From Exaiptasia diaphana (lineage: Eukaryota; Cnidaria; Anthozoa; Actiniaria; Aiptasiidae), in contig NW_018388103.1 of assembly GCF_001417965.1 (NCBI RefSeq), forward strand, positions 407,619 to 471,618: a DNA stretch of 64,000 bases, written 5' to 3'. The position numbers and the translations under genes were made by a program. The notes below the pieces were generated by a model. It had not been told where the DNA came from. It saw nothing but the letters and a program-made list of their open reading frames with translations, and did not search any database. Position 1 is the stretch's first letter, and each line of letters begins with the position of its first letter. Shown here in pieces: positions 1-13,570 of the stretch.

Positions 1-1984
1 TATCAAAATGTACAAAGTACACAAATTCGTCAAAGAGTACATGTCCAATATTTAATGTTGAGTACATAAACCAAAAAATGAAGTCTTTTGATATTTCCAT
101 CCAATATGGCGCCTATGAGGTTCATAAATACGTTGTAAATAATAATTAGCATTTAATGTACTATAAAGTACATTAAAAACATTAAAACAGGATATATATT
201 TATTCAAATATTTAATATTGGATCAAAATGGGCAAGAGTTACTTGCATCCAATATGGCGGCCTCCTCAGAGCTTCACGTTGTAAGTAATCCCGACTTAGC
301 ATTTAATACAGATTTCACTCAGGAAATAAAAATTCACAGTAACAGAAAAAGAAAAACTCCATGTAACAGTGTCAGTTACTATGAATACCCAGTTACAAAA
401 GGAGTATCCGTCAACCTTTTAATTGCCTATTGTTCTAACCGAACGCCACGACTGAAACTAAGCGATTTACTCGGCTAAGCCTAAGCATCGTGGAGATTTC
501 TACGTGTGTTTTCAATCCGTTGTTCTGTAGTCTCACAGTGGGACTTAAAAAAGAGATTAATAACTGTAAAAGAAAGGCTGGAAGCATCCTTAATGAATCG
601 CAGGTTAACCACTAATACGCACATGGACTTCACAAGTTGAACGTTTAATTGTATATTAGCTTAGCAAGCCTGAGTTGTTGCCAGATATCAACTGCGGGCT
701 TTGATTTGGATATGTCAATTACACCACCAAGAGTTTTAGAGCTGTTTTTTACTGTAATTTGAACGACACCGACAAGAGTTAAGATACAAAATTAAAATAC
801 AGTTACAAATTCATTAAAAAACGGGACAGAATTTCAAGTGCACTTTGACGTTTTCGGTGTATATATCAAAAATGAACTTAACAAAGAGTTTTTCAGCTTT
901 GAACTATACTTTGACTCTCGTCCCATACTGGAAAAGCATTAAATTTTAAATTAAAATACAGTTATGAATTAGGGAAGAGTTATAACTGGGAACTGAACCC
1001 GATTAAAAAAGCGATTGCTAACAGTAATTACTGCACTCAGTTGAATGAGTTGAACAAGACACTGTCTCTAGCAATCTTCAATGTTTTTAAAGCGGAGCTT
1101 TGCATAATTACAGCCATAATGTATGACTCTTGCAAAAGTACTACATCATGTGGAAATAAGGACTACATGGGGACAAAGGCAAAGAGTCCATGTGCTGCTA
1201 TATTATATAAGAAACCACTAGAATCTTTTAAACTGAATTTTAGATAAATAAACGAACAGATGATCGAATGAGCTCCTTAAGAAGGTTTGGAATCAAATAA
1301 GCCTCCCAACTCGTTATTGGAACTCTATAAAACAAACATGCCGGAAAAATTAGATTCATTAATAATCTTATATAGCAACAGACTTTAAAAAGGGAATTCA
1401 GTTTCACAATGTTTTAATTCTGATAAACTAATTTGCTACCAATCAGGCACAATACATAATTTTACTTTCAAACTTTCTCAACATTCAGCTTAAAAACGAA
1501 GTACTAAAGGCTGCAATGCTGTTTTCGTTATTGCATGAATAACTCTAATTACTTGCCATAATGAAATGACAATATGACTAACTGTCTTTCGACAGAGATA
1601 GCCGATGGAATCCCGCGAGAGAGCCGATGGAATCCCGCGAGAGAGCCGAATCGACGAACAGCTGACTAAATTAGCGAACAAACGACAAGCAATATCATCA
1701 CTCTGTGTCTCTATATACATTATTTGATAACCGACCAAACAGCGAGTCTTAACCGAAAAGCTATATTGTAAAACTGTAAACTTGTCCCTCATTTATCCTG
1801 AACTATTTAAAGCCAATTAAGCAAAGCCGACGGATTTCCGCGACAAAATCGATGAACAACCGAACATTTATTGATTAGTTTCCAATGTGAGTTTCCAATG
1901 TGAGCAGTCAATGATGCAAGATCGTAGAAAGACCACGTCTTATAGTTCTCTAGATCTAGTCAAAGGTGTGAGGCAATGTTTTCA
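1..1984. other. Gene-free stretch 3' of FGF-A, with diverged direct repeats
   Basis: No coding region can be supported here; the short open frames have no recognisable domain and no matching splice partners. Positions about 100-160 and 249-308 are diverged direct repeats, both starting CCAATATGGCG and ending AGCATTTAAT or similar. A 21-bp unit (AGCCGATGGAATCCCGCGAGA) occurs twice in tandem near 1600-1645. On the minus strand an AATAAA at 1872-1867 lies about 113 nt past the FGF-A stop and is a candidate polyadenylation signal. Confidence 0.6.
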
Positions 1985-4900
1985 TTAATCCCTCTTCTTT
2001 TTTCGCCGCAATTGTTTCTTCTTCCTCCTTTTTTTCGATCTTCTTTTATTTTTGCGACCAGGTCTTCGTTTATCCTTCCTATTCCTCCTTCTTTTCTTCT
2101 TTTGTGAGCGCTCATTAGCTCTAACACGCGCCCTGACGTTACGCAATAGTTTGGCAATGTGCTTGCTCAACCCATCCATAAAGGAGGGCCCAACATTGCT
2201 AGTCTTAATTATTAGCTTTGAAGGTCTTTCAATAAATTGAACTGATTTTGAGCCAGTTTTTCCCTTGAAAGACGGCCTGACTGTTCCTTTCTTGGACACA
2301 GTGATCATCCAGCTTGGTTTAAAAGCAGAATAAAACTCGGAGAAAAAGTTGGTTGCGTACTTTTCGTAGAAAACGCATTTGGACTTGGAAGCCTTGGCTA
2401 CCTGATGGCATGTAAAAAAAAAGTGTTATATCGTCATTTAAGGAACATTACTAGACAATCATCATCATTATCATCATCATTATGACAATAAAGTGTCACA
2501 TGATAGTTTTTGATACCATTATTAGGATTACATCATCATCATATCCATGACTACCTGATAACCATGACAACTACCACACACCATTACAATCAGGGCTGGC
2601 TGTGAATAGTGAATAGCGATATCCAATGGATAAACCCTTATATAAATGATAAAACCCATATAAAACTTTATCCATACTTTGTACAACCGGTCACAACAAT
2701 AGCAGCGACTATCATCACCATGACAATTAACACCATAGATAACCTTGACAACTATCGTTATGGCTATCATCACATTCACAAAACCATGGCTACTATATCG
2801 CTATGGCTACCATCACATTCACATAACCATGGCTACTATCACTATGACTACCATCACGATCTGATAACCATGGCTAATATCAGTATGGCTACCATCACAT
2901 TCACATAACCGTCTAACATCACGATCAGATAACCGTAACTACCATCCCCATGGCTACCACCATCCATATTAATATCTCGATTTTTCAGTAGCTTCCTCTT
3001 CTTGCTTTCTTTCCGCTTTCCTATTTCTCACTTTTTCACGTACCTCTTATTTGTTTTTGTTTCTTTTTTAAATTTGGTTTCTTTTTTTTCTGTTTATTCA
3101 CCCTTTTTTCTTTGATTTTATCTGATTTCTCACTTACACTTTTGTAAATCTATCACATTGTATAACAAATTAAGGTCCATCCATCACTATCCATCACCTT
3201 ATGCCCATTATTCCCTGTTAAATTCAACACGGCGGCACACATTCAATAATAGAGCCTCAGTCTAAAATGATGTCGGATTATAATCCACCCTTTTGACATT
3301 TGATAATGACTATATTAAGATACGTAATGAACGTCGTTCAATGACAACCCCTTGTCAAACGGCCTTCTGGCTAAATGAAATCCCTTTTTAGCCCTTGCCG
3401 GGTTTTTCTTTCTTCATAAAGGCCGACAAACCAAACCAGTCAGACCCGCACTCTACAAAGACTACAGAGCGTGGGAAGTGTTTACAATTCGTCGTCAAAG
3501 TGGACTTTGATTCGCACATTGATATTCACTGTCAAGTGAAATGCGTAAAACATGCTCCCAGGATCGTTCTTGAGTTTCCAGACAAAATATCTCGATTAAG
3601 ACCTCTCTAGCTTTTTTGCCTCAATGGCGTTGTTAAGTAGAGAAGCCATCAACCACGAAGTACATGTCTGTTTATATTCCTGAACTTGGCGTCAGTGTAC
3701 ACAGTCCTGTACAAATAACAAGGGCATATACTAATGAACAAGGCATATAATACTTTACTGCTATACCTTTCTACCGACGAGACGGCCATCTTTTTTTCTG
3801 ACGCACAGATAGTACGACGATTCGGCTCCACGGATCTTTACGCGACCAAAGTTGTCTGATTCGATTATTAACTTGGCTGGAGTAAAACGTCAAAAAATTG
3901 CAATCAACTTTCATGTCGTATAGTTTATATAAGTACGTCATATTGCCATAAGATTATAAGCTTATCATAGTCAGCTTTATAAAATAAAGAAAACACCAAA
4001 AATAGATGTGTTAAAAGGCAACTTTTCTAGAAGATAATAAACAAATCGTGCGATTTGGAAAGAAGGAAGGTGTAAATGCTTTAAGTGTGCTTTAGACAAC
4101 TTAGCCCTTATGGAATAATAAACATTCGACGTGTCGACTCAATGTTAATCAATCCTTCAAAAAATCGGTTCGACACTGTTGAAGACAATGCTAAAAATAC
4201 CAAATACACAAAAAAATTAGAAAATACATATATCCATAGCTGCTAAAGATTTTTACTGATTATTTTATGTCCTACATAAGCTGCAAGATTTTTGGACTGC
4301 GTCCAGCTATAGAATGCCATGCAACAGTCAGTTAAAACGGTCCCAAAAACGTTCCTATGGGTCCCGTATACTACTAAAGACACGCAATGGACACAGATTA
4401 ACCGATTAAATACATCCGTTGAGTATTGACTCGGTCAAACGAATTAGTCTTGATTCGGTGATGATTCCATTAAGGAACTTGCTAAAGCAAACAGAGGGAC
4501 CACATCTCGCAAACACAGCTTAACAGATTAATTCCTATATCTTTCAACTATGCAGCAATTCAATGTTTTCTAGAAACCTTCCGTAATAGCGTGCACGTAT
4601 TCCTTAGCTTCGACGTCCGATGCTATTCAAATCTTAAGAGCACATAATGGATCATATTTAGCATATTTTACTAAAAAGCCTTTCCTTGTTTAAGCTCTTT
4701 TGTTGGGATTATTGACAGACTTAGATCACTACACAAGTGTAAATTTCATATCGCTGCCATTCAATGAAATCATAGAAAATACATTTTTACATTTGGAATG
4801 CTTCATATTCTCTTTTCCATTACCACCTACTATGAAATACACCTTTCTATAAAATATTCTAATTGAAAACGGTTAGTAATATTCCCAGCACACTTCAAAA

Positions 4901-5817
4901 TATCGTTACTAGCGAGCTTTGTAATTTCCAATACCTTTGATAGTCACAAAACTCAATCATTTGGAGAAGAATGTTTACGGAATACCCTAGAAGAGACAAG
5001 CTTGGCGGAAGCGAAGGTGTGGTAGACGTTTACATACTAGAGACAAATCGCGAACAGTGTGGAAAGAAGGTGCTAGTCTGAATATCAAACAACACCGTGG
5101 CCCATTGAAAGACAATCATTTAGCTGAGGATACCAACAATAGAAATGCTTTTTCTTCGAATGTACATCAACTTTAGTGTACAAGGAAAGAATGATTTACT
5201 TAAAGAAGAAGGCTATGAAAGGAAAAGAAGAAGAGTCCTTTCAGAAGGCCGCTATAGTTTTGAAACGTGTTACTTTCTAAGCACTCAACACACAAAATTG
5301 AAAATAAAATGTTGCAATTATACTAAAATTTCCTTTCCTAGTTTTGTAATAAAACAATCGAAGTTTTTAACTCTCATTATAGAAAAATAGAATAATACTC
5401 ACCGAATTTGTCGCCATCTTTTCCCAGCGCATCAACGTCTCGTCTCATGATTCTTAAGTGTCCCTGACTTGAGCGTGAGTATAACTGAGTTTCTCGGAGA
5501 AATGGCAGACTTTTGGTATCGGTTCGAGTTCGTTCCTTTTCCACATGTTCGTCGAGCGATGGCCTTGCAGACTATTAGCAAAAGGGAAATCGGTGATGTA
5601 TAATAAGAAGAAACGAGTGCAATTCGGTTCGCCTTACCCAAGGAGTCGCTGTGGACGTTGGTACGTAGCCACGTCTGTTTCAAACACAAAGAACAATCAC
5701 TTTTGATCAAACGATTGAAATAACATTTTTGAGGATGTCAAAAGCCCTAAGGAGCTGTACTCACACTACGAAGAACAGCAGAGAAAATTTAAATGGGTAG
5801 AACAGAGAGACCACCAT
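1985..5817 (-). CDS. FGF: FGF8/17/18-like secreted growth factor, FGF-A (five exons)
   Basis: Secreted fibroblast growth factor, expected to act on FGF receptor tyrosine kinases with heparan sulphate. Exons on the minus strand: 5817-5765, 5674-5638, 5571-5403, 3876-3767, 2401-1985; 786 nt, 261 residues. All introns are GT..AG with phases 2, 0, 1, 0. Residues 1-27 are a signal peptide: MVVSLFYPF, a hydrophobic run FSLLFFVV, then a small-residue stretch TSTA. The FGF beta-trefoil core runs from about residue 59 (QLYSR) through ALGKDGDKFAKLIIESDNFG (residues 78-97), YYLCVRKK, a cysteine at 132 (KCVFYEKY) and the family-typical SVQFIERP near 180. Spacing and motifs follow vertebrate FGF8. The last 48 or so residues are almost entirely Lys/Arg. 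The start is the first ATG before the hydrophobic segment. Assignment to FGF8/17/18 rests on remembered family sequence, not on an alignment. Confidence 0.93.
2450..2965. repeat. CAT/ATC-rich minisatellite in the last intron of FGF-A
   Basis: This lies inside the FGF-A intron 2402-3766. It starts with simple (ATC)n runs. From about 2700 it becomes a degenerate minisatellite in which phrases such as ATAACCATGGCTAC and ACCATCACATTCACATAACC recur. It also gives open frames rich in His and Tyr, which are not genes. Confidence 0.8.
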
Positions 5818-8800
5818 TATGACTCCAAGACCTTCTGAATCCTCAGTAGAACCACAAGAAATAGAGAAGAGATCTCTTTACGAAAGACAAGCAATAAGTG
5901 TCTATATTTCGACACAAGCCGCTAAATATATCACAACAGCACGAAACGGAGTTAAAGCTTCATCCCTTTTGTCTACCGCCGCACGAAACGAGGCTCATTG
6001 TGCCGTGTCTGTAAGACGGCATTTTGGCGTAAAAGGGCTACCATACGTGCGAGCCAAGTTGTCGTAATATGCAGATTCACTGGCTAATTAAGGATATATC
6101 GGCCAATTACGAGCACTCTGGGAGGGACCGTCTGGGCCATATTGAACAAACAGAACAAGCAAACACAGTCGATAAATCCTGATATCACTCCTCTGGCAGT
6201 ACATATTGGACTTGTAGCATTCAGTCTTCTAATCAACGCACAGTCGTTGAAACATTCCATGGATGGTAAGACGATTTAGCAGTTTGTATGTGTACAGGGT
6301 CTCTATAGTCATCCCATTAGAAGATCAATTGGTGTGGGCGTGAGAGGTCCGGCCATGCACGACAATTAGGCCATCACTTTGTAAACACCACGTCAACAAA
6401 ACACTTTGATTTGATTCACCATGAAATCGACCTGATTTGATCGTAATCCCTGCTTGTCAGTTGGAAATCCTTATGAATATTTAATGCTATTGTTCTAGCA
6501 CGACGGCCGAGTGCAAACAGCACGCAATTCTGACTAAGACGTAAATTGCTCACATTTCTTAGCTCTGTTCTTGAATAAAAAAGACTGCAAACATTCTAGA
6601 AAGGAATTACAAGCATCCAAAGAGAGTAGAAGTAAAGGATCTAAACATTTCATCAAAGCGGGCTTGTTCTCGATATCGGAAGTCATAATATGAAGATAAT
6701 TTATAAAACAAAGATTATTGATTAATTAATAAGAATCCGTGATGCGAAGTACACACAAATCGCGCAACTTAATAAAAAACTTCCGCAAGCTCTCACGAAT
6801 TGGCGAAACTGAACAAAAGCAATTTCCTTTAATAGTGTTTGAATTAAGCAAATCAAACAGTCATAAACGAATATAATTATTCTTTAATCCTTCTTTTCAA
6901 TTCATTTTGTTCCATCCACTTCCTTTATCTCAATCCAGGAGACATCATAGGTGATCTGATGATCTCTTAATCCTAGCTCTAAAGGTTCTACGTCACCTCC
7001 CCAACAGATTCATTATGTCCATGCCACGAATGACGTTTTTCGGTGAGTTAAAAATGTATGGAATGACATGCATCGGTGTCGGTTGATGTCTCAATACCTA
7101 GTCAAGGCAGATGTGACCAAATAGTGATGCGTAAAAGTTTAATTACAAAGGTCTTTGAACATAGTCACAGGCGATGTTAATATTTATTTTGTTTTGTAAT
7201 TTAAGCAATGATTCCGCGCAATGTGCACGGAGAGGATTATGCCGTCGAGATTACTTCTTTTTAAAACTAGTGAAATTACAAGACTCAAGAAAGCTGTGAA
7301 ACAGACAAATTAGTTTAGTGCAAAATGTTGATAAAAACATACCCTTCTAATGAGCATGCGTATTGCTAAGCAGCTCTTCACAGTTGTACATTCATTTATC
7401 CCACATGGTAAAACGCTTGAAGGATGAGGAATGTAAGTCAGTTAAAAATCTAATAAACGTTTATACTTAAGACCTTGGTTATTGTTGATTTGGTCTGGGT
7501 TTGGTATGTGCACGATGGAAAGTGATGAATAAAACATCGGTATTTTACTTAACTAGTCAGTAGTCCAATGGACAAACCACTCTTAATTTATGAATTGCCC
7601 ACTTTTGATTTTTTGAAGAAAATCCTTTTACTTCCCCTGAGCCTCAACTCCACTTCTCTTCATTTGTTCAAAGAGAATATTTTTTATACTAAATTAATTC
7701 TAAAATAAATGTAAATATTCTTATTTTTGAATTATGATTATCATTATCATCAGTACTTGCTATCATTTGTACCTTAATCATGTTTAACGCCGTCAACACT
7801 TCCTTGTTTTGAATGGGTTCAATTCACACCATATTTGGCTATGTTCTTAACACAGGAGGCCCAGGAGTCCAGATCCTCTTTCCCTTAGGAAATGATGCGA
7901 TTGCGTGAGAAAGAACCTGCCAAGAAAATTTAATAAATGAATGCGTTTTATACTTGAAAAGATAGTTGACAACCATTATTTATTTGGGAGATTGTTATTC
8001 CTGTCCTTACGTAAACGCTCTCTGCTAATTTAAAAAAATCAAAATTGAAATTAAAAGAGGTTGACTCTTCTATCAGAGAAAAGGTCATTTTCTATAAAGT
8101 GCCGTCCGCATATACACACACTCATTGTAGGTATAAATATACATTTATCTTATGACAAAAATATGAATATATGAAAACAATATTATATTCTACAAAATGA
8201 ATAAAGCTCCTTTTATGGAGCTTAAATGTTTTTTTTAATCGTAAGAATAACAGCTGTACATATACATCTATTTAACGAATTATCTACATAACTATAAACT
8301 AGCAAAGATCACCCACATTACATAAAACAGGAATATCAAAATGAAACTCATTACAGCGGTTGATAAAACCATCCGTAATGGTGACTTATCTCATTCAACA
8401 AGCGACTCCACCCACCAAGGCTAATGACATTCGTTCGACGCCTTTAATTACAACTAAGACTCTACTTTGTTGCGGTTAAGGCCACACAACTAGACTTTAC
8501 TACTGTAGCTACACCTTAATGGGATTATATCACTTCTCACGAAGTCACAAGCAATTTTAACATCTTAACGCCATTAGACAAGCCGACTCCGTGAAGACCC
8601 ACGCGTGTGCGTGCGCGGATGTAATTAACTCCACGAATGGTGATCTTTCTCACGAGGATTGATAACATGGATATTAATCGTCAGTAAATCTCCCATCAAC
8701 ACTTGGGAGGTCCTTCTGACGTCATCGATGAAGTACTTATATGAAGGCAATACGAGTGGACAGGGAGTAACTTTTATTGGACTTGGGGATAGCTAACCAC

Positions 8801-9676
8801 AATGGTGGAGATTACAAGGTGTAAAATAGAAGGCCAGCGACCTTGGCTGAAATACTTAGTCTAAGAACAACTACCATCGACGATGCGAGTATTGAGAAAT
8901 AGCTATTTAGAAGCAGACTTGTATGTTAAGATAGATATAACATCAAGCAACATTCGCATTGAACTCGGCACGTTTGAAATTCGACGTTTAAAACGTGTCT
9001 TAAAGTATTAAATAAGAGGATTTTGAATAGTGATTAGTGTTTCTAGACCTGTGGCGCGAGTTACTAGTCAAGGCGTCACCAAAGAGGGCAGACTGTTAAG
9101 AAAACTTAATCGGGTTTACATTGACCTTGTATATGACAATGAACTTGGCATAAAAAACAATTACTTGAAATAAAACCAGGATGCTTGAGAATAAGATGGT
9201 GTTACTAACATTAGAATTATTATTTATACAATAAGCAGTAAAATGCTCTGAAGTGGGATTGTAATCACAACATCCCAGTAAAATGTCAACGTTCAAAACG
9301 GCAAAGAAAACTTTTCAAGAAATTTAATCGATTAAAGACAAAGGAATTCGCAGTCATTTTCAAACTATTTCACAAATCCAGTGGATGCCATCTCCCATAA
9401 ATCTTTCCCAGACATTAATTCTTCTATTTTTTAATTATTAGTTTTTATATTAATAAATCCCATCCCTTGCTGCCTTCCCTTTTTCCACACTGCATAAGCC
9501 CCATTTTTTCCGACTCATTCTTCCACCTGCAATCCAAGTACGACAGTAAAGGTACTGAAAAAAAACCCTCGGTTATCGCTTATTTGTACTGACTCTTTTC
9601 TTAAGAGCCCTGATTATGCTTTTGGTTCATAGTCTTTCCTTACAGTACCTACTCCCTCTATTGGGGTAAGTCCAAG

Positions 9677-9790
9677 AACCCGTGAAATATACATTACACT
9701 AATACACCTTAGTACACTCTCATTGCATTGTATTCTTTTTTGTCTATTTTACTATCACATTTTAATAGCCAAGTTTTGTTTCACGGGTTT
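9677..9790 (-). mobile_element. MITE-like element, CCCGTGAAA family, copy 1
   Basis: A 114-bp element bounded by AACCCGTGAAA and TTTCACGGGTT. Internally it shares ACCTTAGTACACTCT and ACTATCACA, in reverse orientation, with the copies at 16634 and 17100. It has no coding capacity, so it would be a non-autonomous DNA element. No target-site duplication was established. Confidence 0.7.
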
Positions 9791-11553
9791 AATGACTTAA
9801 CTCTATATCCACTAGTATTTACCGACCCACCATCCACAAGTTAGAGCTCCTATTTTAGGATACCAGTACTCAAGTATGGTCAACCTCAAGCTATAGATAG
9901 TCGTGCACGGAAGTGAATAAATAGACTTAGCTCGTTCCTAAAATAAACAACTTAATTTATCGTGCGGTGGCAAAGACAGTCACAAAGAACAAGATTAGCC
10001 AAACCACTAATTCTAAAATAGGACCGACTTTTGACGTTAAATTTAGATGAAGTAGGATGAAATTAGAGAGACTTTAATTAGTGCTTAAGTTTGGCTCTTG
10101 TAAAAGAAAAGCCAGGACATACACCTGGGATTTTCCATGTGAACCCGCGGAAACATAAACATAATCATAAGAAAATACAAACTTTCCTTATGCTTGCGCT
10201 TACGAGAATTACCGTTGTGTGTGACAAGCGGTCAGACCGAAGCCGAAAAAAAACAACAACAAAGAATTAACAAAAACAACAGGCAACAAATTGAGCTATA
10301 AACGAGTTATTTAAGGTAAATGACAAGCTTTCGTGCAGCTACAAGGTGCAATAAAGAGTTTTCAAATACGTAGGTCTACACCTAACGGGTTTGTTCATTA
10401 TATGGCGTTAAATATATAAAGATATTTAAATGCTTTGACTATAAAAATCGTTATCTTAATGGGAAAATTATAGCACAGTATCATAAACCACAAACCAACG
10501 ATTATATTTAGGAAATAGAGAAACACCTTATGTAAACAATTCAGATTTCATTTGAGGAGTACACTTAATATTGTACGTCAATGGAAACACCCTTACAGAT
10601 AGAATTCTATTTCTATCGCAGTCTTATCGCTACTAAAACCTGCATGAAAAAAATGATATATTATCAAGAAAATGTATTGGAATGTATCAAAATTGGTCTG
10701 TTTTAGTCGATCTATATCTCACGATGAGAAGTTCCATTAAATTCGGTTTTATTGAGAGAGGGGGATGGGTGGGTGACTAGTTTGGACATTTTAAGCACCA
10801 CAAATTTCACAGTACATTCCCTAAGAATTATTTCTTGTGACTAAAAAAATCATCATTATCTGATGAATAAAAGCACCGAAATAAAATATAGTAAAAGAAA
10901 AGTAGTATAGTACAACGAAGAAGATTTTTGTCTTTCGATTGGTAGAGGGATATCGATGACATACGAATTCACTATCTCAAACCAGAGTTTGAAAGGCTGC
11001 TTGGACAGACGTCGTTTTCGCAGGCAGCCCATCCCTTCGGCCAATCTCATGACTGTAGGAAAGACATGATTTTGATGATGACTACAGTATATTACTTATC
11101 AGAAAATGGGATTGTTAATTTGTTGTTATTTTAGTGTTATCGTGATATTCAGACTGAGTGCATTTTCCGTATGATAAATGTTATCGTTTCACACCCATCC
11201 AGCATCTTGCATTCAAATATATCGGGACAACTATATGTCATGGGAAAGAAATGATATACCGAGTATGGAATCGAGTTAGAGTTGGAGGGGAGAGGGAGCT
11301 CGAGTTAGCAGGATGGTAATAAAAGTATCCTTTATAAATATGGCTAGCCAGTATAATGGATTAAAAATATTTATAAAACTCATTAATATTCATAAGGCAA
11401 AACACATTAGAAATCATAGCCCATGAAGAGAGTTGTATATTACATACAGATTTCTTGTTCATTTGCATAAACTTTAACTCTGATTTTCTCGGTCAGATTG
11501 ATTTTTTTTTCAAAAGTTTCTTTAAAACCTGAGCTAGTTTACCTCAACGTTTC

Positions 11554-11669
11554 ATAAGTAATATACAATATTCGCGTGCGATCTGTATGAGGTTTAAAAC
11601 AGCTCGCTTTCAGCTCGCTNTTTTAAATNCTNATACAGATCGCCCGCTCATATTGTATATATTACTTAT
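11554..11669. mobile_element. Foldback element containing three undetermined bases
   Basis: The left arm from 11554 (ATAAGTAATATACAATAT, then GATCTGTAT) is mirrored by the right arm ending at 11669 (ACAGATCGC, then ATTGTATATATTACTTAT). The loop repeats CAGCTCGCT. The undetermined bases are at 11620, 11629 and 11632, close to the centre of the palindrome. Confidence 0.65.
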
Positions 11670-13197
11670 AAATGCCACTCCCGCAACTCAACTCTAACTC
11701 AGCCGTTGTATGGGTTTTTAACTCGAGGTTATGGAATTCCATTGGCATATACGGTATATTATATTGTCGCTTATTCAAAACAGATACTGGTTTTTGATTG
11801 GCCGTCGGACAATCATTAATTCCTTGTGTCTTGACATCAGAGTGCAATAACTTTTCACGGAAATGACAATGTGATTTTTCTTAATCAAATAAGCTCTTCA
11901 AATTTTATTCTTTTATAAAGCCTTTTTGATTAAAAAGTTTTAACCGAGCTTTTTGACATAATAGACTGCCAATATGGCTGCCATCTTCAAATATGAAGAC
12001 AGGGGATGCGCAAGGGGTAAAATCGTATTAACAAATGTCTGAAAATTTTGTATTTTCAATTTTCCAGATCCTAAAATGTTTTTTTTTTTTTTTTAATTTT
12101 TCGCATTTTATAAATATATTATTGAATCAAAGCCATACAGTATATACATTTCTTGTTTAGTACTGCTGGGAATCCTCAGTTTTTTTTCCCTGAAAACAAT
12201 CGAATTCAAGATGGCGGCCATCTTGTCCATACCAAACCGAGCGATGCAAGCAAAGAGAATATTAGAATTGCCTGACCTTTTCCTTTGAGAACATCTCGGA
12301 TATACTGTAAATTTATAGTGTTGAAGAAGAGTAATTCTTGAAAATCAATTTATTATCATCGCGACCCATCTGGTTTAAATCTACCACCGTCAATGAGTTC
12401 TGTGTTTATGAAGTCATTTTCTAAAGCGTCTTCATGAAAATGTTGTCAACAGAAAACTACGTTATTCTTTCGACTGTAAACACCGACAGGAATTGCTGGA
12501 TCTAAAATCGACTTACTGGTACAAGAACATGATTTCGCTTTTAAAAGCTTTCCTTTCTTTCTCTAGTATAGCTCCATAGAAGGTGAAGTAATGCTGCAAG
12601 TGAGCAGTAAGTTGCACAACAGTCAATAATAAGCCAAGCTCTGGCAGCAAAGGAACTATATTTGAAAGTTGAGCTACTTGTCCTCACGGCTTGACAACAG
12701 TTGTTGAGTCGCTTTCAAGAAACCAGTGCTTTTCTTTCTTAAATGCCTTCCAACATATCGAAATGAAGTCGGGATATGCCTTAGCTTTGTGGCGATGCCT
12801 AAGCTAAGAGCTAGCAAATGGTCCATGATAACATTCATAGCTGAAGATTGCATGCCACAACTTTCATAGCGTATTAAAATGGATTTTGCTCGCTCTCTGG
12901 AGCCTTTTGTGCTAGCTTTCCATAACACATTTGATTGCAATATCATATTGGTATTGTCTCGAGATACCTAGCAGCAAATTACCAAGCTCTTGCAGTCATG
13001 GATCCATTTATAAGCGAAAGTTCATTTATCAAACTGAAAAGATTTGAAATACCATTGAAAACCGCAAGACATGGAGAAGACCTCTTCTAGAAGCGATGAA
13101 GGACAAGTATTATTGTTGGAACAAAATTGGATTCACTAAAAATGGGTTTATAACAATTGTGCGTTTTGAAATAAACTTTTTTTTTATCATTGAGTAA

Positions 13198-13252
13198 TAG
13201 TCGAATAGAAATGAAAACAATGGGATTTGCGCAAGGTATATTTCACGGGTTT
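13198..13252 (+). mobile_element. CCCGTGAAA-family element, truncated copy 2
   Basis: Only the right half remains. A stretch resembling GTCAAATAGAAACAAAAG and AACAATGC of the fuller copies leads into a terminal TTTCACGGGTTT. The left terminal repeat is not visible. Confidence 0.45.
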
Positions 13253-13295
13253 GGTGCTTAGAGAATTGTTTTGAGATCACATAAACTTGTACATT

Positions 13296-13570
13296 TTGGA
13301 ATTGTTATTTTAGTTACATTTTATCTGACACAAACAGAATCCTTTTTACAATGTTCAGGTTCTGGTGCATCTAGTTAACAAACTAAGCAATGAAGGCTGT
13401 TTTGGTGTTCGTAAAACTATTTGGAACTGTAAAACCATTTTATAACTGTTAATTTAGTTACATTTTATCTGACACAACAACGAATCCTTTTTACAATGTT
13501 AAAGCTCTGGTGCATTAACAAACTAAGCAATGAAGATATTGTAATGTTTTGGTACTCGTAAAACCATTTG
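13296..13570. repeat. Tandem duplication of about 140 bp, two copies
   Basis: Two adjacent copies share TTTAGTTACATTTTATCTGA, CCTTTTTACAATGTT, ACAAACTAAGCAATGAAG and a final CATTTGGAACT-like end. The first begins near 13306 and the second near 13452. They are diverged by substitutions and small indels. No gene is evident. Confidence 0.75.

Noticed and set aside
2052-2240. Plus-strand frame rich in Leu and Phe that looks like a signal peptide
   Set aside because: It is the antisense of the Lys/Arg tail of FGF-A.
12674-12946. Minus-strand frame of 90 codons with protein-like composition
   Set aside because: No recognisable family, no flanking exons and a repeat-rich neighbourhood; too weak to annotate.
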